DNA of 64,000 nt. Source: Caedibacter sp052030685 (lineage in GTDB: Bacteria; Pseudomonadota; Gammaproteobacteria; Francisellales; Francisellaceae). The stretch lies in assembly GCF_052030685.1 (NCBI RefSeq), contig NZ_JBQAJM010000002.1:62001-126000 (forward strand), read 5' to 3'. A model generated the notes under the pieces. It saw only the letters and a list, made by a program, of their open reading frames with translations. It ran no database searches and had not been told where the DNA came from. Shown here in pieces: positions 35,847 through 44,788 of the stretch. Within the stretch, counting starts at the first letter, position 1; the number at the start of each line of letters is the position of its first letter. The position numbers and the translations under genes are program-made.

Positions 35847-35907
35847 CCCTTCGACTCATGCTCAGGGTACGGTTAACGCTAGCTGAGCGTAAGTCAAAGC
35901 CTTTATA
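35847..35907. repeat. Dispersed CTGAGCG/CTTCGACT-type repeat in the rpsL-purA gap
   Basis: The 335-bp gap before the purA stop has no gene. It contains CCCTTCGACTCATGCTCAGG (from 35847) and, in opposite sense, AGCTGAGCGTAAGTCAAAGC (from 35881), making an imperfect palindrome. The same units recur at 54971-54992 and 59342-59454. Confidence 0.65.
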
Positions 35908-35976
35908 AGTTTATTGTCTGCATATTCATCCTTCACCTTACACTCAGGGCACAATAACAAATAACAATCTTAGGCT

Positions 35977-37269
35977 CTAGAAAATATTCTTTACAATCAC
36001 ATTCTGATTGCGCTCAGGACCCGTTGAAATAATATCAATGGGTACATTAAGCGTTTTTTCGATAAAGGTGACATAATCACGTGCTGCTTGAGGCAATTTG
36101 TTATAATCCGTTTGTTCAAACGTCTCTTTGGACCAGCCTTTTAATGTCTTATAAATTGGCTTACAGCGCACATAGTCGGCATTGTCATAAGGCGGGTAAG
36201 AGACCTCCTTACCATCTAGTTCGTAGGCGACACAAACCTTAACTTCTGACAAATCATCTAGAACATCAAGCTTTGTCAAACAAATAGACGTGATACTATT
36301 GATCTCAATCGCACGACGCAATGCGACCAAATCAAGCCAACCTGTGCGGCGCTTACGCCCTGTTACTGTACCAAACTCACAACCTTTGACACCCAAGTGC
36401 TCACCAATCTCGTCAAATAACTCTGTTGGGTACGCGCCACTACCAACACGTGTGGTATAGGCTTTAGTAATCCCAACAACTGCATCGATATAGCATGGTC
36501 CAAAACCTGCACCCGATGCCACAGTCCCTGAAATCGTATTGGATGATGTGACAAATGGATAGGTTCCATGGTCGATATCAAGCAATGTGCCTTGCGCACC
36601 TTCAAAGATAACTTTGCCTTTATTAACGCGAATGGCATGTAATTCTGCTGATACATCAGTGATCATTGGCAAAATGGTTTTGGCATAATTTAATAATGAA
36701 TTATACGTTTCGTCCAAATCAAAGTTCACATCAACTTTATAATAGTTCTTTAATGTGAAATTGTGCAAATCAAGCAACGTCTGAAGCTTTGCTTTTAATT
36801 TCTCAGGATGCGCCAAATCTCCAACGCGAATCGCGCGACGCGCAATCTTATCTTCATACGCCGGTCCTATGCCACGCTTTGTCGTACCGATCTTTTGATC
36901 GCCCAATGCCGCTTCACGCGCCTCGTCTAAGGCAACATGTACAGGTAACACTAAAGGACATGCTTCGCTAATACGCAAGCGATCAAGCACTGGCACATTA
37001 CGCGCCAACAGCTCATCCATTTCAGAGTGTAAAGCTTCCAATGAAACCACGACACCATTGCCGATAAAGCTTTTGACACCTTCATGCAAAATACCTGATG
37101 GGATTAAGCGCAGCTTAGTCACTTCACCATTGATTACCAAGGTGTGTCCAGCATTATGCCCACCTTGAAAGCGCACGACGGCATCGGCTTTATCTGTCAA
37201 AAAGTCCACGACTTTACCCTTACCTTCATCACCCCACTGGCTACCTAAGATAACAATATTATGGTTCAC
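35977..37269 (-). CDS. purA: Adenylosuccinate synthetase
   Basis: A 430-aa enzyme joining IMP and aspartate with GTP in AMP synthesis. P-loop GSQWGDEGKGKVVD at residues 9-22, the GGHNAGHTLV motif near 36-45, the catalytic-loop region GTTKRGIGPAYEDK near 128-141, FEGAQGTLLDIDHGTYPFVT near 219-238 and TTRVGSGAYPTEL near 270. Length matches E. coli (432). Single gene, converging on no neighbour; 120-bp gap to recX. Confidence 0.98.
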   Translation of the reverse strand: MNHNIVILGSQWGDEGKGKVVDFLTDKADAVVRFQGGHNAGHTLVINGEVTKLRLIPSGILHEGVKSFIGNGVVVSLEALHSEMDELLARNVPVLDRLRISEACPLVLPVHVALDEAREAALGDQKIGTTKRGIGPAYEDKIARRAIRVGDLAHPEKLKAKLQTLLDLHNFTLKNYYKVDVNFDLDETYNSLLNYAKTILPMITDVSAELHAIRVNKGKVIFEGAQGTLLDIDHGTYPFVTSSNTISGTVASGAGFGPCYIDAVVGITKAYTTRVGSGAYPTELFDEIGEHLGVKGCEFGTVTGRKRRTGWLDLVALRRAIEINSITSICLTKLDVLDDLSEVKVCVAYELDGKEVSYPPYDNADYVRCKPIYKTLKGWSKETFEQTDYNKLPQAARDYVTFIEKTLNVPIDIISTGPERNQNVIVKNIF

Positions 37270-37389
37270 TGAAATTCCTTACTTTGCTAATTACAGTAGC
37301 ATGTTAAAGATTTTTGATAAACTTGACAAACAAAATGCTTGAGTTTTATTTGTCTTGCCCTAGATTGTATAGTTAAGCGGATATGCCCT

Positions 37390-37833
37390 TTAACTTGAAA
37401 CAACGTCTAATGCCATGCTTAAGCTATGACCTTGACGCTGCAGATATTGCACACGCTTTTGTTTTTCTTTTGGATCTTGCGCTTTATCATGATATTTCTT
37501 TTGATAGCATAGCTGCGCTTGCTCAAACCAATCAACCTCCAACGCATTGAGTACCTTTTCAAAAGTGCTTACATGTATACCTTTTTCGTAAACAAGCTTT
37601 TGTTTAATCCGCAACAAACCATAATGCTTATACAGTGCACTTTTAATCATAAGCTCAGCACAACGTTCATCTGATTGCCAATTATTATCAATAAACTCCT
37701 GTAATAAGGATTCAATCTCAGTCAATGAAATATGGTTGCGCTGAATAAGTTTTTGCTTTAGTTGAGCATAGGAATATTCTTGTTTGGATAACAGATAGAA
37801 AAGATAATAGCGTTCGTTATTATTCTTCGGCAT
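37390..37833 (-). CDS. recX: RecA regulatory protein RecX
   Basis: A 147-aa RecX with the three-helix tandem repeats: YYLFYLLSKQEYSYAQLKQKL, LLQEFIDNNWQSDERCAELM and HYGLLRIKQKLVYEKGI. RecX binds inside the RecA filament groove and limits recombination. It overlaps the 3' end of recA by 14 bp, so translation is coupled. Size is typical of gammaproteobacteria. Confidence 0.9.
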   Translation of the reverse strand: MPKNNNERYYLFYLLSKQEYSYAQLKQKLIQRNHISLTEIESLLQEFIDNNWQSDERCAELMIKSALYKHYGLLRIKQKLVYEKGIHVSTFEKVLNALEVDWFEQAQLCYQKKYHDKAQDPKEKQKRVQYLQRQGHSLSMALDVVSS

Positions 37834-38848
37834 CGCTTATTACTGATTTATCCTTAGCAGCATTCGGTAACAACGTTGCCATCAATGCTTTATGCAAGTT
37901 CTCTTTGATATGTGGGTTTTCTTTTAAATAAACCCGCACATTATCCTTACCTTGGCCGATTCGATCACCATTATAACTGTACCACGCACCGGCTTTATCA
38001 ACTAGATTATATTTCACACCCAAATCAATCAACTCACCTTCAAGAGATGTCCCTTCACCATAGAGAATATCAAACTCTGCTTGTTTAAATGGCGGAGAAA
38101 CTTTATTTTTAACGACTTTGACCTTAGTCTCATTGCCTAAGATTTCATCACCCTTTTTAATTGGGCTACCGCGACGAATTTCTAAACGCACTGACGAGTA
38201 AAACTTCAATGCGTTACCTCCAGTAGTCGTCTCAGGATTGCCAAACATTACACCGATCTTCATACGAATCTGATTAATAAATACAACCAATGTATTAGAG
38301 CGCTTGATATTTGCGGTTAATTTACGTAAAGCTTGCGACATTAAACGTGCCTGCAAGCCCATATGTGAATCACCCATCTCACCTTCAATCTCAGCTTTTG
38401 GCGTCAATGCGGCAACCGAGTCAACAACAACAATATCAACACCACCTGAGCGCACTAACATATCAGTAATCTCAAGCGCTTGTTCGCCTGTGTCTGGTTG
38501 TGACACGATTAGGCTTTTAAGGTCAACTCCCAAGGCTTCGGCATATACTGGATCAAGCGCATGTTCAGCATCGATAAAAGCTGCTGTTCCACCGTTTTTT
38601 TGACACTGTGCAATCGCTTGTAATGTTAACGTTGTTTTACCTGAAGACTCCGCGCCATAGATCTCAACCACACGTCCTTTTGGTAAACCTCCAACACCTA
38701 AGGCAACATCCAAACCAATTGATCCAGTCGAAATAACATCAATATCTTTAGCTAAATCGGTATCACCCATCCGCATAATAGAGCCTTTGCCAAATTGTCT
38801 TTCAATTTGTGCTAATGCCGAATTTAATGCTTGTTCTTTATTGCTCAT
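37820..38848 (-). CDS. recA: Recombinase RecA
   Basis: A 342-aa recombinase: Walker A GAESSGKTTLTLQ near residues 65-77, Walker B DIVVVDSVAALTPKAEIEGE near 138-157, loop L2 region NQIRMKIGVMFGNPETTTGG near 192-211, and the acidic C-terminus DKSVISDAEE. GAGGAA lies upstream of the ATG. In 110 bp upstream I see no CTGTN8ACAG LexA box, which fits Francisella-type genomes lacking a LexA regulon. Confidence 0.98.
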   Translation of the reverse strand: MSNKEQALNSALAQIERQFGKGSIMRMGDTDLAKDIDVISTGSIGLDVALGVGGLPKGRVVEIYGAESSGKTTLTLQAIAQCQKNGGTAAFIDAEHALDPVYAEALGVDLKSLIVSQPDTGEQALEITDMLVRSGGVDIVVVDSVAALTPKAEIEGEMGDSHMGLQARLMSQALRKLTANIKRSNTLVVFINQIRMKIGVMFGNPETTTGGNALKFYSSVRLEIRRGSPIKKGDEILGNETKVKVVKNKVSPPFKQAEFDILYGEGTSLEGELIDLGVKYNLVDKAGAWYSYNGDRIGQGKDNVRVYLKENPHIKENLHKALMATLLPNAAKDKSVISDAEE

Positions 38849-38935
38849 AAACTTCCTCGAATAGATAAATTTTTAAGATTTAAAACACGGGAATTAATGT
38901 AACATTTATGTGGAATGAACAAAAGGGATAATACT

Positions 38936-39325
38936 CTACACGCGACAAAAAGAAATATTATAGCTTGTGGCATCTGGTGTTGGCGCGCTAAAGGTAATCA
39001 TCTTCTGCAAATCACCATATACCTCTATTGGCGTCCACGGTTGTGGCTGCCCGACATTAAAGCCACTTTTATCTAGCCATTGCACTTGATATTGAAAGTT
39101 TTGGGTTGCTGATTTTTTGTTTTGCACCAATACTTGTCCTTGAATAGTGTCACCTGCTGATGCTTTCACTACTGGTTGCATGGCTTTTAGCTGCCCAAAG
39201 CCTGAGCCAAAACTCTCTGCAGATGTTGCATTGGCTGGAATGGTAATACAACGACTAGCACATCCTGTTAACCCTAAGGCCAACAAGCTAGCAATACTTG
39301 CATATTTAAGCTTAATCATATCCAT
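38936..39325 (-). CDS. YcfL-like (DUF1425) lipoprotein
   Basis: A 129-aa probable lipoprotein. The signal peptide ends in a lipobox LTGC at about residues 19-22, so Cys22 would be acylated. The mature part has the YcfL-type beta-sandwich pattern: VLVQNKKSATQNFQYQVQWL followed by FNVGQPQPWTPIEV. AGGAG lies 8 bases before the ATG. Two further cysteines (Cys26 and the penultimate-but-one Cys) may form a disulfide. YcfL proteins are outer-membrane lipoproteins of unclear function, often linked to LpoB. Confidence 0.75.
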   Translation of the reverse strand: MDMIKLKYASIASLLALGLTGCASRCITIPANATSAESFGSGFGQLKAMQPVVKASAGDTIQGQVLVQNKKSATQNFQYQVQWLDKSGFNVGQPQPWTPIEVYGDLQKMITFSAPTPDATSYNISFCRV

Positions 39326-39375
39326 TTTTATAACTCCTTTGATACGTCAATAAAACTGATAATTAAAAGATAAAC

Positions 39376-41289
39376 TTATGATGATTCAGATAAAAAGCTC
39401 TTTAATGTTTCTGAACGCGATGGGTGTCTTAGCTTACGTAGCGCTTTGGCTTCAATCTGACGGATACGCTCACGCGTCACATCAAACTGCTTACCGACCT
39501 CCTCTAACGTGTGATCGGTATTCATGTCAATCCCAAAACGCATACGTAATACTTTGGCTTCACGCTCAGTCAATGTACTTAGAATATCTTTAGTCACTTC
39601 ACGTAGACTCTCGCTTGTCGCACTATCCACTGGTGAATCAGACACGCCATCTTCGATAAAATCACCCAGATTAGAATCTTCATCATCACCAATGGGTGTT
39701 TCCATTGAAATTGGCTCTTTGGCAATTTTCATGATTCTACGAATCTTATCTTCCGACATATCAATATGTTGGCTTAATTCCTCAGGTGTTGCTTCTTTAC
39801 CCGTTTCTTGTAAGATTTGACGCGAAATACGATTAAGCTTATTAATCGTCTCGATCATATGCACAGGGATACGAATCGTGCGCGCCTGATCGGCGATTGA
39901 ACGTGTAATCGCCTGACGAATCCACCAAGTTGCATAGGTTGAAAATTTATAGCCACGACGGTATTCAAACTTATCAACCGCCTTCATCAAACCAATGTTA
40001 CCCTCTTGGATCAAATCCAAGAATTGTAAGCCTCTATTGGTATATTTCTTAGCAATTGAGATAACCAAACGTAAGTTCGCTTCAATCATCTCTTTTTTCG
40101 CGCGTCGTGCTTTTGCTTCACCTACTGAAATACGCTTACTGGCTTCGCGTAAGTCATAAATTGACATATCGGCACGATCTTCAATCAATCCAAGTTTGAC
40201 CTGAATTGCTTTGGCATCTTCAAGCACATTGATAAGATCAGGGTATTTTTCAATACAACCATCCAACCAGTCAGTATCGGTTTCTCGACCTTGAAAACGT
40301 GACACAAAATACTGCTTAGGCATTTTGCCTTTTTCTACACATAAACGCATGATTTTACGATCATGTCCGCGAATTTCAGTCACCAAGCCACGGATTGAAT
40401 TAATCATGCGGTTCAATTGCGCACTGGTATAACGCATACTTAAAAACAAAGTCGATACTTCACTTGCAGCATTAATATATGCTTTGCTTCCAACCTCTTG
40501 GTCTAGCAAATAATTAAACTTAGCTTCAATTTCGGCAAATTTTTGTGCTGCCACCTCAGGATCTGGACCTGTATCTTCGGCGGTATCTACCGTACCACCA
40601 CTTGATTCCTCTCCTTCATCACTAGAGTCACTCTCTTCTGTTTGACTTTCTTCTAGCGTTTCTTCTGGGTTATCAAGCATTGAACCAACATCAGTGCCTG
40701 ACGCATCAATCTCATCTCCTTCATTAAAGCCTGAAATTAAATCAGAAAATTTAATGAACTTATACAGTGGCATCTCCTCTCTTTCCTCATCCTCAAGCTG
40801 CATATGCTCTTCACGTGCTGCATCGGTTAAATCCTGATAGCGCCCCAACAATGACTTGATCACATAAGGATATTCAGACAAAGCATTAAGCACCTCTTTA
40901 GTGCCATGCTCAATCCGTTTAGCAATTTCTATTTCACCCGAGCGTGTTAATAGATCAACTGCTCCCATTTCACGCATATACATCCTAACAGGATCAGTCG
41001 TGCGACCAAAATCACCATCAGAAGATAGTGCTTGCACCGCATCATCATCTGACGTGTTTTCTGACTCAGCTTCAAGTAATAACAAATCTTCCGCATCAGG
41101 AGCAGATTCAAAGACCTTAACACCGACATCATTAATCATCTGAATCACTTCTTCAATGCGCTCAGGATCAGTAATTTCATCTGGCAGATAATCATTCACA
41201 TCGGCATAGGTCAAATAACCTTGTTCACGCCCCAACGCGAGTAACTCTTTGATTCTTGAGAGTTGTTGTTCTTTTGTTTGATCTGACAT
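39376..41289 (-). CDS. rpoD: RNA polymerase primary sigma factor sigma-70
   Basis: A 637-aa housekeeping sigma factor. Region 1.1 (residues 1-80), region 1.2 (DPVRMYMREMGAVDLLTRSG near 97), an acidic Ser/Glu-rich insertion in the non-conserved region near 210-250, then the core region 2 with NIGLMKAVDKFEYRRGYKFS and YATWWIRQAITRSIADQART, region 3, and region 4.2 with VTRERIRQIEAKALRKLRHP. Full-length. It ends the rpsU-yqeY-dnaG-rpoD order. Confidence 0.98.
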   Translation of the reverse strand: MSDQTKEQQLSRIKELLALGREQGYLTYADVNDYLPDEITDPERIEEVIQMINDVGVKVFESAPDAEDLLLLEAESENTSDDDAVQALSSDGDFGRTTDPVRMYMREMGAVDLLTRSGEIEIAKRIEHGTKEVLNALSEYPYVIKSLLGRYQDLTDAAREEHMQLEDEEREEMPLYKFIKFSDLISGFNEGDEIDASGTDVGSMLDNPEETLEESQTEESDSSDEGEESSGGTVDTAEDTGPDPEVAAQKFAEIEAKFNYLLDQEVGSKAYINAASEVSTLFLSMRYTSAQLNRMINSIRGLVTEIRGHDRKIMRLCVEKGKMPKQYFVSRFQGRETDTDWLDGCIEKYPDLINVLEDAKAIQVKLGLIEDRADMSIYDLREASKRISVGEAKARRAKKEMIEANLRLVISIAKKYTNRGLQFLDLIQEGNIGLMKAVDKFEYRRGYKFSTYATWWIRQAITRSIADQARTIRIPVHMIETINKLNRISRQILQETGKEATPEELSQHIDMSEDKIRRIMKIAKEPISMETPIGDDEDSNLGDFIEDGVSDSPVDSATSESLREVTKDILSTLTEREAKVLRMRFGIDMNTDHTLEEVGKQFDVTRERIRQIEAKALRKLRHPSRSETLKSFLSESS

Positions 41290-41436
41290 TAAAATCTCAC
41301 TTCTAAGTTTCTTAACTACTTATATTCATCACGCAAAGCACGCACAAAGATACAATATGTCTACGCCTTATTTGCGTAATTTACTGCCTTTTTGCGCTTT
41401 CCCCTTTGGCGATTTAGCAACATAAATCAAGTGTAG

Positions 41437-43221
41437 CTATATTTTTTCTACTTTGTATAAAATTGCTTGCATTCTTTGTTTTTCTGTCGCTGTTAAGATA
41501 GATGTTTTTGCTTTTAATATCAGGTGTTCTAATTCGTTTTGACATGCCTGCTTCATTATCTTATCTAACATCGCCATTAATTCATCAATAAGCTGCACTG
41601 CATCAAGCTCACTTTGTGCTTGCAATAACTGATAGAAATACGCCTTAAATTGCGGATATTTTTCAACAAGCATTTGCACAAGCACAGCAGAAGACAGCCC
41701 GTCATTTTGCCTGATTATTTTCAAAGCATCAAGCAAAATAAAGTGCTGCTCTGTAACACACTCAAATTCTATCATCGATTGTGCACTGAGCGCATCATGC
41801 ACTTCTGACGGCATGCTTAACAAATACGCCAATGCTTTCTCAACCAAGCTCAGCTTATTAACGTTTAACTGCCAACGTTTTAGCTGCATGTTGTCACTAC
41901 TTTGCTGTGCATCATGCGCTTTTTGTTTGATCATCCGTTGCAACTGCAGCGAAGATACGTCTGTTGCTTTAGCCAATTGCTCAATAATCGTTAGCGTATA
42001 AGCACTCTCAGGAATAGCCTTTAGTACTCGCTTTGCCTCTTCAATCAATTGCGCCAAGCTATCTGCGCTATTTAAATCATATTTACCTAATAGATTTTGA
42101 ATAAAGAAATCAGCAGCACTTAAAGCTTCGGTTAAAGCATTCTTAAAACCTTCCAATCCCATTTCTTTAATATATGAGTCAGGATCATGCTCTTTGGGCA
42201 ACAGCAAAAATCGTGCTTTTTTATGCTCATCTAGCACAGGCAGCACCATCTCAAATGCTCTTAAAGCCGCATTTTGCCCAGCTGAATCACCATCAAAGCA
42301 TAAGATTATCTCTGAAGTGTGGCGAAATAAGGTCTTTAAGTGCGACGTTGATAAAGCAGTTCCCAATGTCGCAACTGCTGTGGTATAGCCATGTTGATGC
42401 AAGCCAATAACATCCATATAGCCCTCAACCACCATGATATGTTCGGGATTTTTGTGCTGCTGCTTAAGCTCATATAGACCGTACAATTCATGACTTTTAA
42501 AAAAAACCGGCGTTTCAGGTGAGTTAAGATATTTAGGGTTAGCATCTTTATTAGGTAACACCCGACCGCCAAAACCAACCACAGAACCTCTGCGATTACG
42601 TATTGGAAACATCAAACGCTCACGGAAGCGATCATACGCTCCCCCCTTATCCTTACGGATCACTAAGCCTGCTTGATCCAAAACATCCAATGAAAATTGT
42701 TTTTTCAACACATCGTATAGCGCTTGCCATTGATTTGGCGCGTAGCCCATTTGAAAATATTTCGCTGTTTTTGCTGTTAATTCCCGCGATTTAATATACT
42801 CAACAACCTCATCTTTATCAGCATCAAAGCGCAAACACCATTGAAAATATTTATTTGCCGCTTGTAAGGCATCATAGATTGATTGCGTTAATTTATCTTT
42901 GGATTGATCTTTACCACTTTGATCATAAGGCACTTCAAGATTCTGCATTAGTGCAAGTTCTTCAACCGCCTCAATAAAGCTTAAGCTATTATAATCTGCA
43001 ATAAAATCAATGACATCACCAGAGGCATGACAGCCAAAGCAATGATATAGCTGCTTGTCTTGGCTGACTGAAAATGATGGCGTTTTTTCATTGTGAAATG
43101 GGCAACACGCCATGAAGCCTTTGCCCGTTTTTTTGAGCGTGACATATTTTGAAATCACGTCGACAATATCCGTCGATGCGACAATTTGACGGATGAAATC
43201 AGCGGGAATATTCCCCTTCAT
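41437..43221 (-). CDS. dnaG: DNA primase
   Basis: A 594-aa primase that lays RNA primers for replication. The CHC2 zinc finger is intact (CPFHNEKTPSFSVS then YHCFGCHASGDV near residues 40-68), the RNAP-like core follows, and the Toprim part has VVEGYMDVIGLHQHGY near 265-280 and LCFDGDSAGQNAALRAFE near 307-324. The C-terminal DnaB-binding helicase-interaction domain is present but diverged. It follows yqeY by 9 bp. Confidence 0.97.
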   Translation of the reverse strand: MKGNIPADFIRQIVASTDIVDVISKYVTLKKTGKGFMACCPFHNEKTPSFSVSQDKQLYHCFGCHASGDVIDFIADYNSLSFIEAVEELALMQNLEVPYDQSGKDQSKDKLTQSIYDALQAANKYFQWCLRFDADKDEVVEYIKSRELTAKTAKYFQMGYAPNQWQALYDVLKKQFSLDVLDQAGLVIRKDKGGAYDRFRERLMFPIRNRRGSVVGFGGRVLPNKDANPKYLNSPETPVFFKSHELYGLYELKQQHKNPEHIMVVEGYMDVIGLHQHGYTTAVATLGTALSTSHLKTLFRHTSEIILCFDGDSAGQNAALRAFEMVLPVLDEHKKARFLLLPKEHDPDSYIKEMGLEGFKNALTEALSAADFFIQNLLGKYDLNSADSLAQLIEEAKRVLKAIPESAYTLTIIEQLAKATDVSSLQLQRMIKQKAHDAQQSSDNMQLKRWQLNVNKLSLVEKALAYLLSMPSEVHDALSAQSMIEFECVTEQHFILLDALKIIRQNDGLSSAVLVQMLVEKYPQFKAYFYQLLQAQSELDAVQLIDELMAMLDKIMKQACQNELEHLILKAKTSILTATEKQRMQAILYKVEKI

Positions 43222-43230
43222 GGCAAATAT

Positions 43231-43677
43231 TTACGATAATTGTGATTTGATCATTGAACCGACTTTACCCATATCAGCACGACCGTTAAGCTCTGCTTTT
43301 ATCGCACTCATAATCTTACCCATATCTTTCACTGAAGAGGCACCAACTTCTAAAATAGCACGTTGGATAATTTCAATAATTTCATCTTCTGATAGTGGTT
43401 TTGGTAAATAGACTTGTAAAATTTCAATTTCATCAAGCTCTTTTTGTGCAAGCTCTTCTCTGCCTGCGCGCTTAAACTGCTCTGCAGAATCTTTGCGTTG
43501 CTTGATCATTTTTGTCAGGATACTAATCACATTATCCTCAGTTACCTCAACACGCTCATCAACCTCTTTTTGCTTAAACGCTGCCAACGCCATACGGATC
43601 GTTGATAAACGATTTTTATCTTTGTTTTTCATTGAGGTTTTCATATCTTCAACAAGACGCGCGCGTATTTCAGACAT
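43231..43677 (-). CDS. yqeY: GatB/YqeY-domain protein
   Basis: A 148-aa protein of the GatB/YqeY family: SEIRARLVEDMKTSMKNKDK at the start, a helical N-domain with LSTIRMALAAFKQKEVDERVE, and a C-terminal helical domain with GASSVKDMGKIMSAIKAEL followed by NGRADMGKV, typical of GatB/YqeY. It may bind tRNA-like or amidotransferase partners; its role is unclear. It sits between rpsU and dnaG in the macromolecular-synthesis order, a frequent place for it. Confidence 0.93.
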   Translation of the reverse strand: MSEIRARLVEDMKTSMKNKDKNRLSTIRMALAAFKQKEVDERVEVTEDNVISILTKMIKQRKDSAEQFKRAGREELAQKELDEIEILQVYLPKPLSEDEIIEIIQRAILEVGASSVKDMGKIMSAIKAELNGRADMGKVGSMIKSQLS

Positions 43678-43813
43678 TTGCTAAATCCTAACAGTTTCAT
43701 TTATTAAATTAAGTATATGTATAATTTTCTAATTGCCATAAATACAGAAGCCAACTACACCGTTAAGCATAGCTGGCCGACTGTTTATTGCAATCTTTTA
43801 CTTCTTCTACTTC

Positions 43814-44026
43814 CTAGCGGCGAGCTGCTGCTGGCGTTGAACGCATAGACTGCTTCATTGAACGCTTAACTGCAGCTGCTTTTTTGCGTTTGCGCTCCCA
43901 TGTTGGCTTCTCATAAAACTCTCTACGACGAAGCTCAGAAACGATTCCCGCTTTTTCACAGCTACGCTTAAAACGGCGCAATGCAACATCAAACGGTTCT
44001 GTTTCTCTTACACGTACTGCTGGCAT
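43814..44026 (-). CDS. rpsU: 30S ribosomal protein S21
   Basis: A 70-aa S21 starting at MPAVRVRETEPFDVALRRFK (44026) behind GAGGTGAG; a GTG three codons earlier is not credible. RRREFYEKPTWERKRKKAAA near residues 35-54 is diagnostic. Needed for initiation on 30S subunits. First gene of the rpsU-yqeY-dnaG-rpoD order; 136 bp separate it from yqeY, enough for a processing or attenuation site. Confidence 0.97.
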   Translation of the reverse strand: MPAVRVRETEPFDVALRRFKRSCEKAGIVSELRRREFYEKPTWERKRKKAAAVKRSMKQSMRSTPAAARR

Positions 44027-44181
44027 ACATCTCACCTCGCTTAAATGCCATCTAAATTTTTCTTAAAATCAATTATCTAATTTATACTCTTTTGATCCAT
44101 TTCATTGAATACTCTAAAGACAGCTAAAATTAAATGCGCGCTAAGTCTACAAACTTTTCTTTTGAAAGGCAAAGAATTTCT

Positions 44182-44727
44182 CTATTTTTTATCTTTTTTA
44201 TCTTTAGGTGCGTCTTGCTTTTTCATTTGTGCTACGACTTGATCCGTCACATCCACCTTCAAATCAGGGGCTGCATAGGCTACTGCTTGCGAGCTTAGGA
44301 TGAGGCTATATTTACCTTCTTTAGCAACAGACTCTACAGCTGTATTAAAGCTTGCTTGGAAGTCTTGAGCGATTCTCTGCTCTTGCTGCATCTCGCTTTG
44401 CTTAAATGCCATTGCTTGTTGTTTGAACTTAGCTTGCTCGCCGGTTAATGCCTTTTGTTGCTTATCCAGATCAGATTTCGTTAATGTTGGCGCATTAGTT
44501 TGCAAAGTTTGCATCTTTTCCATCAAACCTTGCTGTTGCTTTTGCAACTCATCCGCCTTTGGCTTTAACTTCGTTTGCAATGCCTGAATACTCTGTTCAC
44601 CTTGTGGCACTGCTTGATATATCTCAACTGGATTAACCAAACCGATTTTTAGGCTGCTTGCATCTGTCGCAAAAGCTGCACTGGTCACAGCCATTGATGC
44701 CAAACCGATCATTGCTAATTTTTTCAT
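44182..44727 (-). CDS. skp: Periplasmic chaperone Skp/OmpH
   Basis: A 181-aa secreted protein: signal peptide MKKLAMIGLASMAVTSAAFA cleaved after AFA, then KIGLVNPVEIYQAVPQGEQS, the OmpH start, and two long charged coiled-coil arms with many Gln/Lys (DELQKQQQGLMEKMQTLQ). It ends in a Lys/Asp-rich tail DAPKDKKDKK. Skp trimers hold unfolded outer-membrane proteins and hand them to BAM. It lies 61 bp after bamA on the same strand, as in most gammaproteobacteria. Confidence 0.93.
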   Translation of the reverse strand: MKKLAMIGLASMAVTSAAFATDASSLKIGLVNPVEIYQAVPQGEQSIQALQTKLKPKADELQKQQQGLMEKMQTLQTNAPTLTKSDLDKQQKALTGEQAKFKQQAMAFKQSEMQQEQRIAQDFQASFNTAVESVAKEGKYSLILSSQAVAYAAPDLKVDVTDQVVAQMKKQDAPKDKKDKK

Positions 44728-44788
44728 ATTTACTCCTTACATTTAACTTAAATTTAAAATTTTGATAATAACTTTTCAACTCAAAAGA

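Noticed and set aside
43750..43785. Imperfect stem (GCCAGCTA/TAGTTGGC) between rpsU and yqeY as a terminator
   Set aside because: No T run follows and the genes belong to one usual operon; too weak to call.
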